From the NCBI RefSeq assembly GCF_963583255.1, contig NC_084817.1, positions 13,398,121 through 13,462,120 on the forward strand: a stretch of 64,000 bases of DNA, written 5' to 3'. A program made the translations under genes and the position numbers. The notes under the pieces are model-generated. The model was not told the origin of the DNA, ran no database searches, and worked only from the letters and a program-made list of their open reading frames with translations. Origin of the DNA: Pyrus communis. Lineage: Eukaryota; Streptophyta; Magnoliopsida; Rosales; Rosaceae. Below, one piece after another: positions 33,611 through 45,884 of this stretch. Position 1 is the first letter of the stretch; each line of letters starts with the position of its first letter.

Positions 33611-35587
33611 TGATAGGAGCATATTCATGCGACTTAAATGGCTTGTTCTCGTACATTTACGTTATGTTTCTTTAGTTAGTTTAGTCCTTTATGCTTCTTT
33701 TGTGTGTTTTCAGGATAATAAGACGTGTTTGACGAAAGGATGCATTGTGGAGTGTTTTGGAGCACTATTGGGCTAAGGATGGATAGCTTATGCTTGGAGC
33801 CCAAGTGTTGGATGAAATTGAAGGCCTTGTAAGCACTTGAGGACATAAAACAATGGCCCTAACCCAATTACATTCACCTTGCCTTGGGCTTAACACAAAC
33901 ACCATTCCTTGCCATGCAAGGGGGAGCAATTTGGGTCCATTTCATGTACTTAAACCCTAGCCCAATCCACAAACACTTCAAAGCCATGCAAAACCTTTCA
34001 ACACCCTTTAATCATTCCCCTTTAAGTTATGATTTTATTTCCTAACCCTACATGCATTATTTATTAGCATCTTCACATGCATTCACACCTCTTTAATCCA
34101 CATGCATTCATCATCATTCACTCTAGTTTTAATTCACATGCATTCCATCCTTTAATTCACCCACATGCCCCTTTAAATCATTCAATCACACCATCACACA
34201 TTCATCCTCCAACATTGCACATGCACTTTGCCTTTCATCATTGCACAACAATCATAAGAGCCACATGCACTCTTAAACAATCAACAACATATTCTCCCAT
34301 TCCCCCTATAAAAACCCATGCATTCATTGAGAAATTCATTCACTCCCCATTCCATCTCTCCATTTCTCACACCACAACTAACACAAACACTTCCCCTTAG
34401 AATCCAAAACCGTGAGTTCCATTTCCACCACTCCTCATCCATTTCATAATCCCCCAAACCTCACCTTAGACCTTGTGCTACAACAACGAGGAAGATAAGA
34501 GGGCCTAAACGTTCATACAATTCAAGTGTGAGTTGTTGGAATGTTTAGGTGTTTCTTTGATTTCAAAGTTTAAATTCAATTCTCTTTGTTTTGTACGTAT
34601 GAGGAATGGAAGAGAAGAGTGCCTAAACGTTCATACAATTTAAGTTTGAGTTGTTGGAATGTTTAGGTGTTTCTTTGATTTCAACTTAATGAGGAACTAA
34701 AACCCCCTTTAGCTAGGGGGTGATTCGAAATAAATGTTTATGCTTGCATTTTGATTTGATTACTTCTAATTGCGTTTCATAAGTTGTGAATTCAATTTGT
34801 TTAACCGTTTGATTGATAACTTATTTATGTATGTTATTGAGAATGCGCGCTTAATTTTCATGCATGAATATGACGCTAGAATATAAGTGAGTTTCACCTA
34901 ATCGTTATGAACTTATATTCACAAGTAGTGGAGGTTGCTTATAAACAATCGCGTTAAATGAATTCTTGGCACGAGTTTCATGCTCATCATAGTAACGAAT
35001 GCCTCGTCAACACTTATAGTTTTCATAATACTTAATGATCTTTGATTGTATCTTTATTGTGCTGTTCACGTAAAGGACTTTTGGAGAATGTAGTGAATTG
35101 CGTTGCGCTAACCCATCCAATTCATTAACTTAAGGAAAACTTGACGGTTAATTTAAGCGGACCTAATTGACCCGGGGTGATGAGTTTCATAATTTATTAA
35201 AATGCAATTGGAAATCTTTTTATTATGCAAGTGTATCATGTATGGAGATGAACCCCTTAGCTATTCTATCATCCATTCATTCCATTTCATCAATTCCATA
35301 TTTACATTCTGTTTTAATTTGTTCATTTAATTTAATCTCGTCCAAACACAATCCCCCCTTTACTTTATTGTTCAATTTAATTAGAAATCAATTTAGTTTA
35401 TGTTTTAAAGTATTTTTGAATTCTTTGAGTCTAGTTTAGTGTTTTATATTGTTTTTACATTTTTAAGTCAGTTTCCAAGAGATTAACAATCCCTCATAAT
35501 CCCCGGTCCAGAACGATCCCTACTTATACATATACTACAACTTGACGAAAAGAGGGTTTAATTTGTGCGCGTATAAATCTCGCATCA
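33611..35587 (+). repeat. Solo LTR inserted in pol of B (1977 bp)
   Basis: Plus-strand LTR with TGATAGGAGC and CGCATCA ends, flanked by the exact 5-bp duplication AGCCC (33606-33610 and 35588-35592). The uninterrupted sequence is seen in element E near 62560. TATA box 34307-34314; hairpins 34504-34549 and 34622-34667. Orientation is opposite to B. The LTR terminus supplies the TGA that ends the upstream gag-pol frame. Confidence 0.95.
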
Positions 35588-38386
35588 AGCCCCCTCCTCA
35601 AGAAGTATACGGTGCATGCATGTGGTAGGGCTTATTCCTTTAATGTCGGCCAAAGTCCACCCTATGGCCGTTTTGTGCTCTCGCAGCACCCTCACAAGCT
35701 TCTCCTCCTCCATTGCCGTGAGACTTGATGAAATGATGACGGGCAATGTTTCGCCTTCTCCCAAAAACACATACTTCAAATGGTCCGGCAACGGCTTAAG
35801 TTCAAGCGATGGTGCCTGAACAACAGAAGGTAGCATCTTAGTGGAAACTGAATTTGAAAGTGAGAGTGGAACCTTACCATATTGTTGTGGCAATGACTCA
35901 AGGGCTGCCACAACCTCAATTATTTCTTCACTAGAACCCATTGCAAAGAATTCCTCCTCATTGCCATGGCCTTGCATTGGCCCAAATCCTTCATTTTTGC
36001 GCTCTATGGCCTTAGTGATGGTTGTTTCCAGGGCGTCCTTGTTCAATTCTTCAAGGTATACCTGCGCCAAAGAATCGATAACATCAATGGAAAAACAAGA
36101 ATGGTCATCAACGGGATATCTCATAGTTTCAGAAATATTAAAATCAATCACTTCCCCATCGAATTCCATTGTCAAGGTGCCTTTGTATACATCAATCTTC
36201 GTTCGGGCCGTCTTCATGAATGGCCTACCAAGGAGAATCGGCAAAGATGTAGAATGGGCTGAATCCTCCATGTCTAGGACGTAGAAATCAGCCGGAAAAA
36301 TTAAATGGTTCACCTGCACAAGCACATCTTCCAAAACTCCTTTTGGATACGCGTTAGAACGATCGGCCAATTGTATAATTACACCATCTTGTTTTAATTC
36401 ACCCAAATTCATAGATGCATAAATAGAATAAGGCATGACATTTATGGATGCACCTAAATCAAGCATGGCATGTTCAAAATGATTATGTCCAATCACACAA
36501 GGAATCGTGAAACTACCGGGGTCTTTGCACTTGGTAGGCAGTTTACGTTGCAAAGCAGCGGACACATTCTCGCTTACCTTCACTACCTCTTTGTTTGCCC
36601 TTCTTCTCTTTGTATTGCATAGGTCCTTGAGGAATTTAGCATACTTTGGAACCTGTTTGATTGCATCGAGAAGCGGTATGTTCACTTGCACCTTCCGGAA
36701 CGTTTCAAGAATGTCCTTCTCGCTTTCTTCCTTTTTTTCTTGCATGAACCTGCGAGGAAAAGGTACATTGGGCAGATTAGGACGTGAAGTACATGAATTT
36801 GAACTTAAATTACCTGATTTGGCCGAGTTAGGGTGATCTGCCTCAGGTTGTGTTGTCTCTTCATCTACTTTCTGGGCAGATTTGGGATTGTTTGGCTCGG
36901 TCCCAACTTCTTTTCCACCCCTTAGGGTGATGGCCTTGGCGGATTCGAATCCTCCCTTTGGATTGACTGTGGTTGAGCTAGGAAGCTTTCCTTGCTCTCT
37001 AATCTGTCCAAGGAACTCAGAAATCTGCCCTATTTGTTTCTTCATATCCATCATCTCCTTCTCGTTATTTTCTATCCGGTTGTTTTGATTTTGCAACCCC
37101 TGCGAAATAGAGGTTAGTAATTGCATAGCTTGATTACTTTCCAAAGACGTACCTGAATGAGATGATGCCGAAGGTTGTTGGGATTGTTGGGGTGCATACG
37201 GCTTGGAATAAAAACCAGGGGGGTTTGGCCTAAATCCTCCTTGTTGGGCAGCTTGTTGTGGCTCCCTCCATCCGGCATTGTAAGTGTTCGAGTATGGGTT
37301 GTTTTGATTTTGTCCTTGGAAACCAATTGCATTGGCAGATTCCCACCCACCATTCTCGATTAGTTGAGGGCACTTGTCGGATGGATGCCCTTGAATTGAG
37401 CACACGCCACAAACTTGGTGTTCTTGCGCTTTTGGACCAATCACAACCTGAGAAACAAGAGAAGTAAGATTAGCAAGTTGTGATTGAATTTCAGAAATAG
37501 CACTCACCTCATTTACACTTTGTTGCCGTGGGGCTTCCCTTTGGCCCACTCCTTCATATTGTTGAGCGTTGAGCGCTCGGTTGGCTATGAGAATCTTGGC
37601 ATCCCTTGGTGTTTTGTCCACCAATGCTCCTCCCGCTGACGCATCAACCATTTGACGTTCGATAGGAAGGAGGCCCTCATAGAAATATTGAAGGAGAAGT
37701 TCCTCCTTCATTTGATGTTGAGGACATGAAGCTACAAGGCCCTTGAAACGCTCATAATAAGCCGGGAATGTCTCGCCATGATTCTGTTGAATACCACTGA
37801 TTTTCTTCCGTAGGAGAATCACTCTCGAAGTAGGGAAGAATTTCTCCAAGAAAGCACGCTTCATACTCTCCCACGAAGTCACAGTTCCCGGGGCTAGTTC
37901 GTAGAGCCAATCTTTGGCCTTGTCCATAAGTGAAAATGGAAAGGCCTTCATCTTCAATATACTCCCATCCACATTGACGGGGGTCATGCTCGAACAAACC
38001 ACCTCGAACTCCTTCAAGTGTTTGTTGGGGTCTTCCATAGACAAGCCATGGAACTTCGGAATATGGTGTAACAAACTGGATTTGAGTTCAAATTCCTCAG
38101 TCTTCCCCTCTGCAGCCGTGGGGTATTGGATACAAAGAGGCAATGCATTATCCAAACCCGAGGCCGAAAGCTCCTTGATGGTTCTATTATCTGCTGCCAT
38201 GGCTTGTTCTTCTTCAAAAATCTGATCCGTGGGCTTTTCTTCTACACCTACTTCGTCTTCTTCAAGCCCAGGTTGTGGTGGGGGTTGTGGTGGCTCTTGT
38301 TGACTCCTCGTTCTCCTCAAAGTGCGTTCAAAATCACCGTCAAAGTCGGAGATGTTCTCTATAATAGGCCGAGAGCGACGAGTCAT
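35585..38386 (-). CDS. Gag-protease and start of RT of B (N-terminal piece of a split polyprotein)
   Basis: 933 codons from MTRRSRPIIENISDFDG, the family's usual gag start, to the TGA made by the solo LTR end. Residues about 100-280 are the retrotransposon gag (capsid) domain (FHGLSMEDPNKHLKEF, WESMKRAFLEKFFP). The zinc knuckle C-x2-C-x4-H-x4-C is at 326-339. A Q/P-rich linker and coiled region follow (425-465). The aspartic protease has DLGAS at 643-647 and ILLGRPFM downstream. The last 50 residues are the lead-in to RT ([13 protein letters not shown]). Gag and pol share one frame with no stop in between, as is usual for many Athila copies. No internal stop or frameshift seen, consistent with a recent insertion. 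Confidence 0.93.
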   Translation of the reverse strand: MTRRSRPIIENISDFDGDFERTLRRTRSQQEPPQPPPQPGLEEDEVGVEEKPTDQIFEEEQAMAADNRTIKELSASGLDNALPLCIQYPTAAEGKTEEFELKSSLLHHIPKFHGLSMEDPNKHLKEFEVVCSSMTPVNVDGSILKMKAFPFSLMDKAKDWLYELAPGTVTSWESMKRAFLEKFFPTSRVILLRKKISGIQQNHGETFPAYYERFKGLVASCPQHQMKEELLLQYFYEGLLPIERQMVDASAGGALVDKTPRDAKILIANRALNAQQYEGVGQREAPRQQSVNEVSAISEIQSQLANLTSLVSQVVIGPKAQEHQVCGVCSIQGHPSDKCPQLIENGGWESANAIGFQGQNQNNPYSNTYNAGWREPQQAAQQGGFRPNPPGFYSKPYAPQQSQQPSASSHSGTSLESNQAMQLLTSISQGLQNQNNRIENNEKEMMDMKKQIGQISEFLGQIREQGKLPSSTTVNPKGGFESAKAITLRGGKEVGTEPNNPKSAQKVDEETTQPEADHPNSAKSGNLSSNSCTSRPNLPNVPFPRRFMQEKKEESEKDILETFRKVQVNIPLLDAIKQVPKYAKFLKDLCNTKRRRANKEVVKVSENVSAALQRKLPTKCKDPGSFTIPCVIGHNHFEHAMLDLGASINVMPYSIYASMNLGELKQDGVIIQLADRSNAYPKGVLEDVLVQVNHLIFPADFYVLDMEDSAHSTSLPILLGRPFMKTARTKIDVYKGTLTMEFDGEVIDFNISETMRYPVDDHSCFSIDVIDSLAQVYLEELNKDALETTITKAIERKNEGFGPMQGHGNEEEFFAMGSSEEIIEVVAALESLPQQYGKVPLSLSNSVSTKMLPSVVQAPSLELKPLPDHLKYVFLGEGETLPVIISSSLTAMEEEKLVRVLREHKTAIGWTLADIKGISPTTCMHRILLEEGA

Positions 38387-38505
38387 ACACAGTACCTAAA
38401 AAACAAACAAGGAAACAAACAAACTAAGAATCTAAAATAAGAATGCACGAAAAACAAACAAAAAAAAATATAAAAATAAAGACAAAGGATTAGCAAAGTT
38501 GCTAA

Positions 38506-38523
38506 TCCCCGGCAACGGCGCCA
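38506..38523 (-). other. Primer-binding site (tRNA-Asp) of B
   Basis: Perfect 18-base complement of the tRNA-Asp 3' end on minus, five bases inside the 5' LTR. Confidence 0.95.
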
Positions 38524-38528
38524 AAATT

Positions 38529-40929
38529 TGATGCGAGATTTACTTGACACTCAAATTAAACCCTCGTTTGACAATTGTAGTAGAATGGATAAGTGAGGGA
38601 TCGTTCTAGATCGGGGATTAGGAGGGCTTGCTAAAACCTTCTAAATTGACTTAAAAACATAAAAACTAAATTAAAATACTCTTAACAAGACTACTATGAC
38701 TCAGAATGGCTTTGAAAAACTCAAATTGTCTAAAACAATCAAATTGACTCAAATAGAAGCTAGAACTTGATTTAAACGAATTTGCAATTGTTTATGACTC
38801 CAAAAGCTTAAAGATACAAAAATAAAACAAATACGAATGATTAAGACTTAACAAAATAGGGGGGGGGGAATTGTGGTTGGACGATATTAAATTAAAAAGA
38901 CAGAATATAATTAAAGGCAAAATGTAAATATGAATGTGATAAAAATATGGATGATGGAATAGCCAAGGGGTTCTTCTCCACACATGTTACACTTGCAAAC
39001 AAAATTGATTCTCAGTTGGTCTTTCGATAAGTTGTGAAACTCAATGCTCCAAGTTAATTAGATCCGCTTAGATTAACTTTCAGATTTCCCTAAATTCGTT
39101 GGATTGAATGGAATACGCATTACAACCAAATTATTCTTAATCAAAGTCCCTAACTATGGAATACGCATGATAGAGACATTCAACAAAGATCATTAAGTTC
39201 AACGGAAATCATAAACATCGACGAGGCATTCGTTACTATGGAATACGCATGAAACTTATGCCAAGAATTCGTTTAACGCACTTATATTCTAGCGTCATAT
39301 TTATGCATGAAAATTAAGCTTGCAATCTCAATGAACATACATAAATAAGTTATCAATCAAACAGTTAAACGAATTGAATCCACAACTTATGAAATTCCAA
39401 CCAAACGTAATCAATTCAAAATGCAAATATAAACATAGTTTCGAATCACCCCCTAGCTAAAGGGGGGTTTAGTTCCTCATAACTTTGAAATCAAAGAAAC
39501 ACCTAAACATTCCAACAACTCAAACGTGAATTGTATGAACGTTTAGGCACTCTTCTCTTCCCTTCTCATACGTACAAAACAAAGGGAATTAAATTTAAAC
39601 TTTGAAATCAAAGAAACACCTAAACATTCCAACAACTCAAACTTGAATTGTATGAACGTTTAAGCACTCTTTTCTTCCTCGTTGTTGTAGCACAAGGTCT
39701 AAGGTGAGCTTAAGGGCTTTAGGTGTATGTGGAATGGAGTAGGGAGTGGTTGGAGATGGAAGAATGAAGAGAAAATATGCAGAAAATGAAGTGGGACTCA
39801 CGGCAATGGAATGGTATTTGTGTTGTGTGAAGTGTTGTGAATGGAAATATGAGATATGAATTGAATGGGGAGTGAATGAATGAATGCTAGGGTATTTATA
39901 GGGGTAGTGGAGGGAACATATGGCTGTTTGTTTAAGCATTTGTGTGGAGGAATGATGGAAAAACAGCTAGGACACATGTGAAAAATGGAATTGCACAAGG
40001 GGAGCAAAGGGAACCCACGGCATTGAGTGTTTGTTTGATGATGATGCATGTGATGGTGGGAACAAAGGGGGAAACATGGCACAAGGGGGTTTGAATGAAT
40101 GATTGAATGTGCATGTGGATTTTTAAAGAATGAGTGGTGGTGTAATGATGAAGTGAATGCATGTGAAAATTAGCTAGGAAAAGTTGTGGAAAGGCAAGGG
40201 AATACACGGCATTGAGATGTTGTTAGTGTGTGAATGCATGTGAATTAAAGCTAGGGTGAATGATTATGTGTTTGTGAATTATGCAAGATTGTATGGATGA
40301 ATGATTAGGGTCTTGTAAGGGTGGGAATGCATGTGTTGTGCATGGTTGTGAAGCTGGAATTAAGGGGGAAAGCCACGGCAATGAAGATGGGTGCATGTGT
40401 TGGATGATTTGTTTGTTGGTTAAAGCTTGTGAGTGAATGATTAAAAATGCATATGGATGAATTATACAATGGAAAAGTATGGAAGTGACACTAGGTTGAA
40501 TGATGATGAGTGCATGTGAGTTGAAATGCATGTGGAATGAAGATGGAGAAGGTGGTGTAATGATGCATGGTTGTAGTTTAGGGTGTTGAATATGGATTTG
40601 CATGGCTTTTGAAGTGATTGTGGGTTTTGGAATTGGAAGGAAATGCATGGCCTTGGGGTTGGTTTAAGAGAGAATGGGCTAGGCCCTTTGTTTTATGTCC
40701 AAAGTGAATACAAGGTCTTCAAATTCGTCCAACACTTTGGCTCCAATCATATGCTATCCAATCCAAGCCCAATTTTGCTCCAAAATGCTCCAAAATGCAT
40801 CTTTTTGCTCCCTTAGCCATATGAACCTAAAAACACACGAAAATGGCTTAATCTACTAAAACAACCATGAATTAACAACAAAGATGCACGAAAACAAGCT
40901 AAGTAAGTCGCCTAAATATGCTCCTATCA
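38529..40929 (-). repeat. 5' LTR of element B (2401 bp)
   Basis: Partner of 24183-26583 (constant offset 14346). TATA box 39893-39900; hairpins 39502-39547 and 39619-39664. Followed by the target duplication GTGCT at 40930-40934, after which D's LTR resumes. Confidence 0.96.
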
Positions 40930-41564
40930 GTGCTTTTCACGTAAAGGACTTTTGGAGAATGTGGTGAATTGCGTTGCGCTAACCCATCCAATTCATTGAC
41001 TTAAGGAGAACTTGACGGTTAATTTAAGCGGACCTAATTAACCCGGGGTGTTGAGTTTCACAACTTATCGAAAGACCAACTGAGAATCAATATTGTATGC
41101 AAGTGTAACATGTGTGGAGAAGAACCCCTTGGCTATTCCATCATCCATATTTTCATCACATTCATATTTACATTTTGCCTTTAATTATATTCTGTCCATT
41201 TAATTTAATATCATCCAAACACATTTCCCCCATATTTCGTTGAGTCTTAATCATTCGTATTTGTTTTATTTTTGTATCTTTAAGCTTTTGGAGTCATAAA
41301 CAGTTTCAAATTCGTCTAAATCAAGTTCTAGTTTCTATTTGAGTCAGTTTGATTGTTTTAGGCAGTTTGAGTTTTTCAAAGCCATTCTGAGTCATAGTAG
41401 TCTTGTTAAGAGTATTTACATTTAGTTTTTGTGTTTTCAAGTCAATTCAAATTAGATTAGCACCCCTAGTTAATCCCCGGTTAGAACGATCCCTACTTAA
41501 ATCATTACTACAATTGTCACAAATAGGGTTTAATTTGTGTGCGTATAAATAATGCATCAAATTT

Positions 41565-41582
41565 TGGCGCCGTTGCCGGGGA
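41565..41582 (+). other. Primer-binding site (tRNA-Asp) of D
   Basis: TGGCGCCGTTGCCGGGGA, five bases after the LTR end. The untranslated leader 41583-41768 follows and shows nothing else recognisable. Confidence 0.95.
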
Positions 41583-41768
41583 TTGGCAAAGTTGCTAATC
41601 CCTTGTCTTGAGTCTTGTTTAAATTGTTTAGTTTCTGTTTTGTTTTAATTTTTTTTGCACCGTGTGTATGTGTTTTTGTGCCGTGTGTGGCAACTTGTTT
41701 TCTTACTTGTGCCAAGTCTATTAAGTTGGTTACTTATCTTGTTTACTTTTGTGTGTAGGTACTAGTTT

Positions 41769-42777
41769 ATGACCCGTAGCTCACAACCTGTTCGTGAGCA
41801 TATCTCCGACTTTGTGTGTAGGAACAAGAAATTGCAAGAGTCTAATCCTCCTAGTCCAGAACCTGAAGTAGAAGAGGAAGCCACGGATTGGGTTAAAGAG
41901 GAAGTACCAACCATGGCCGTGGACAATCAAACCATTAAAGAGCTTTCTGCCTCAGGTTTGGCCAATGCAGCCCCTCTTTGCATTCAATACCCCGTGGCTG
42001 CCCAAGGCAAGACCGATGAATTCGAATTGAAGTCAAGCTTGTTGCACCACATTCCGAAGTACCATGGGCTTTCCATGGAAGATCCCAACAAGCATCTCAA
42101 GGAGTTCGAGGTTGTTTGTTCGAGCATGACACCCATAAATGTCGATGGGAACATTCTGATGATGAAGGCTTTTCCATTCTCTCTTGTGGAAAAGGCTAAG
42201 GATTGGCTTTATGAATTGGCACCCGGGACCGTTACTTCTTGGGAGAGCATGAAGAGAGCCTTCTTGGAGAAGTTCTTCCCTACTTCAAAAGTCATTCTCT
42301 TGAGGAAGAAAATTAGCAGAATCTAACAAAGTCAAGGAGAATCTTTTCCGGCATACTACGAGCGTTTTAAAACCCTTGTTGCATCATGTCCTCAACATCA
42401 AATGAAGGAGGAGCTTCTCCTTCAATACTTCTATGAGGGCCTTCTTCCTATTGAAAGGCAAATGCTCGATGCTTCGGCGGGAGGTGCATTGGTGGACAAA
42501 ACACCTATGGCAGCCAAGACCCTAATTGCAAACCGTGCTCTAAATGCACAACAATATGAAGGTGTTGGACAAAGAGAAGGGCCACGACAACGAAGTGTGA
42601 ATGAGGTAAGTGCAATTTCTGATATTCAGTCACAATTGGCTAATCTTACTTCTCTTGTGTCTCAGGTTGTCAAGGGGTCAAAACCACAAGAAAACCAAGT
42701 GTGTGGCGTGTGTATAATGCAAGGGCATCCATCCGAGACATGCCCTCAATTAATAGAGAATGGGGGATGGGAATCTG
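41769..42777 (+). pseudogene. Gag of element D, with a nonsense codon and truncated by F
   Basis: Starts MTRSSQPVREHISDF and aligns with the B gag through the capsid domain (YHGLSMEDPNKHLKEF, WESMKRAFLEKFFP). A single in-frame TAA at 42324-42326 stands where B has CAA (Gln). The same frame then continues (ESFPAYYERFKTLVASCP) through the zinc knuckle (CGVCIMQGHPSETC) to ENGGWES, where element F is inserted at 42778. The N-terminal acidic linker is shorter than in B. No later part of D is visible in the window. Confidence 0.9.
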
Positions 42778-45068
42778 TGATGCGATATTTATACGCACAC
42801 AAACTAAACCCTATTTGTGACAATTGTAGTAATGATGTAAGTAGGGATCGTTCTAACCGGGGATTAACTAGGGATGCTAAACACTTGACTCAAATAAATA
42901 AAACTAACTTTTAATACACTAAGACAAACTAAAAGACTCAAAACAAGTTCAAAAGACTCCAAATACTTAAAAACATAAAATAAGACAAATCAAATGATTA
43001 AGACTCAACGAAATATGGGGGAAATGTGTTTGGACGATATTAAATTAAAAAGACAGAATATAATTAAAGGCAAAATGTAAATATGAATGTGATGAAAATA
43101 TGGATGATGGAATAGCCAAGGGGTTCTTCTCCACACATGTTACACTTGCATACAATATTGATTCTCAGTTGGTCTTTCGATAAGTTGTGAAACTCAATGC
43201 TCCAAGTTAATTAGGTCCGCTTAGATTAACTTTCAGATTTCCCTAAATTCGTTGGATTGAATGGAATACGCATTACAACCAAATTATTCTTAATCAAAGT
43301 CCCTAACTATGGAATACGCATGATAGAGACATTCAACAAAGATCATTAAGTTCAATGAAAATTATAAGTGTTGACGAGGCATTCGTTACTATGGAATACG
43401 CATGAAACTTATGCCAAGAATTCGTGTTTATAAGCAACCTCCACTACTTGTGAATATAAGTTCATAACGATTAGGTGAAACTCACTTATATTCTAGCGTC
43501 ATATTCATGCATGAAAATTAAGCTTGCAATCTCAATGAACATACATAAATAAGTTATCAATCAAACAGTTAAACGAATTGAATCCACAACTTATGAAATT
43601 CCAACCAAAAGTAATCAATTCATATTGCAAATATAAACATAGTTTCGAATCACCCCCTAGCTAAAGGGGGTTTAGTTCCTCATAACCTTGAAATCAAAGA
43701 AACAACTAAACATTCCAACAACTCAACTTGAATTGTATGAACGTTTAGGCACTCTTCTCTTCCATTACAAAACAAAGAAAATTGAATTCAAACATTGAAA
43801 TCAAAGAAACACCTAAACATTCCAACAACTCAAACTTGAATTGTATGAACGTTTAGGCACTCTTCTCTTCCTCGTTGTTGTGGCACAAGGTCTAAGGTGA
43901 GCTTTGGGGATTATGTGAAGTGTTTTGGAGGGATGGGAAGTGGTTGGATAGTGGCTGCAATGGAGGAGAAAAACTGCACAGAAATGGAAGGGGAATTGCG
44001 GCAATGGATGTGTATTTGTGTGGTGTGTTGTGTTGTGAAATGAATGAAAAATGAGATCCCTTGAATGATGGGAATGCAAGGGTATTTATAGGAGGAGTGG
44101 AGATGTATATGGCTGTTTGTTTAAGGTGTTTGTGTGGAGGAATGATGGAAAAACAGCTAGGACAACATGTGAAAGCTGGAAAATAAAAGGGAAAGCTGGA
44201 ATGTGGAATGGTGCCCACGGCAAAGTGTTGTTTGTTTGATGATGATGCATGTGATGGGTGGGAACGAAGGGGGAAACATGGCACAAGGGTACTTGAGTGA
44301 ATGATTGAATGTGCATGTGGATTAAAGAATGAGTGGTGGTGTAATGATGAAGTGAATGCATGTGGAATTGCAAGGAGGAAAGCTGAAATTGTGAAGGGAA
44401 GGCACGGCACAAGGCAGATTTTGATGTTGGAAATGCATGTGTTTTACTCAATTATATTGTTGGGAAGGCATGTGGATTAGATGGAATGTAGGTGGGTTAT
44501 AATGATGAATGCATGTGGAATTGCAAGGAGGAAAGGTGCAGAAAATGGGAAGAAATGCACGGCAATGTGTTTTGTAAAAGGGAAGATGGTGTGTGAATGC
44601 ATGTGAAGATGCTAATAAATAATGCATGTAAGGTTAGGAAATAAAATCATAATTTAAAGGGGAATGATTAAAGGGTGTTGAAAGGTTTTGCATGGCTTTG
44701 AAGTGATTGTGGATTGGGCTAGAGTTTAAGTACATGAAATGGACCCAAATTGCTCCCCCTTGCATGGCAAGGAATGGTGTTTGTGTTAAGCCCAAGGCAA
44801 GGTGAATGTAATTGGGTTAGGGCCATTGTTTTGTGTCCTCAAGTGCTTACAAGGCCTTCAATTTCATCCAACACTTGGGCTCCAAGCATAAGCTATCCAT
44901 CCTTAGTCCAATAGTGCTCCAAAACACTCCACAATGCATCCTTTCGTCAAACACATCTTATTATCCTGAAAACACACAAAAGAAGCATAAAGGACTAAAC
45001 TAACTAAAGAAACATAACGTAAATGTACGAGAACAAGCCATTTAAGTCGCATGAATATGCTCCTATCA
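42778..45068 (-). repeat. 3' LTR of element F (2291 bp)
   Basis: Family ends on minus (TGATGCGATA at 42778, CCTATCA ending 45068). TATA box 44093-44100; hairpins about 43704-43748 (outer base pair lost) and 43812-43857. Followed by the PPT and stem-loop of F. Confidence 0.92.
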
Positions 45069-45108
45069 AATACCCCCACACTTAGCTTTTGCTAGTCCTC
45101 GAGCAAAA
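45069..45108 (-). other. Polypurine tract and stem-loop of F
   Basis: Purine run (CCCCCACACTT on plus, 45073-45083) and TTTTGCT/AGCAAAA stem with GAGGAC loop (45087-45108). Confidence 0.85.
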
Positions 45109-45844
45109 CAGAAAAACAAAATAAAACGAAACAAAACAAACCAAACACAATCTTAAACCTTCCAACGTTGCCTCAGGGATTTCCAATGCACATGACATGT
45201 TAAAAATCATTATTCCCACAGATTTTGGTTATCTTTACACTTAAGTACATACTTAATCATAGTCACCACATACTAATTCACAATTAAGCATTTAAAACTA
45301 TATTTTGAATGTAGTAACATGCCTTAGAGAATTTGCTCAAATCCTTACAAGATATGCACTCAATTTTCACACAGATTTTCTGACTACACACCCTACACTA
45401 GCTATATGTGAGAAGATTGATGTAAAAATGAATTCTAACACTCACATATGTTATATTAAAGAAAGCATTTTCTGGATTTACGACAATGACATGAATATGA
45501 TCTCATGAATGAAATGCTACTACTTAGACGCGAGAACCAGTGACACCATAAGCTCATACCAAGTTCAAACTCCACAAATTGAAATACACAACACTCAAGA
45601 TAGAAGTCAAAGGGGTGTAACGGGGCTAGGGTATTGGCTAACAGTGAAAGGTGAACGATAAACAAACATTCTTAAAGCAATAGTGAGCAAAGTATTTGAA
45701 TTAGGCACTTAGAATTCCCTTTAGAACGCAAAAATCAACTTTGAACACCCAAGGGAAAGTCACACAAAACTTAGGGCCATATTCAACTTTTTGGACCCTT
45801 TCTTCAACCATCAACGCTCGTGAGTTCATTCTTACTTATTTTCA

Positions 45845-45884
<40 letters not shown>

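Larger units (their letters stand above)
24183..40929 (-). mobile_element. Element B: complete Athila-type LTR retrotransposon with an inserted solo LTR
   Basis: Two 2401-bp LTRs (24183-26583 and 38529-40929), PBS, gag-pol, accessory module and PPT are all present in the expected order on minus. The element is flanked by the 5-bp duplication GTGCT (24178-24182 and 40930-40934). The LTRs differ at only a handful of positions that I could see, for example 24265, the ATGTTAC site near 24633, and near 25590 and 26108, so insertion is recent. It lies inside D's LTR. The only large disruption is the solo LTR at 33611-35587 in pol. Confidence 0.95.
22046..41559 (+). repeat. 5' LTR of element D, split by element B
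   Basis: Plus-strand LTR from TGATAGGAGC at 22046 to 24182, resuming at 40935 after element B and ending ATGCATCA at 41559 (about 2762 bp without B). The PBS follows. It sits in G's integrase gene; AGACA (22041-22045) would be its target duplication. TATA box 23403-23410; hairpins 23622-23667 and 23740-23785. U3 22440-23400 is extremely rich in CACATGCA and GCCGTGCA motifs. Confidence 0.9.

Noticed and set aside
35616..37467. Plus-strand ORFs of 60-147 codons opposite gag-protease of B, and similar ones opposite pol
   Set aside because: Shadows of the minus-strand coding frame; unlike the accessory gene they have no start context, poly(A) signal or own domain.
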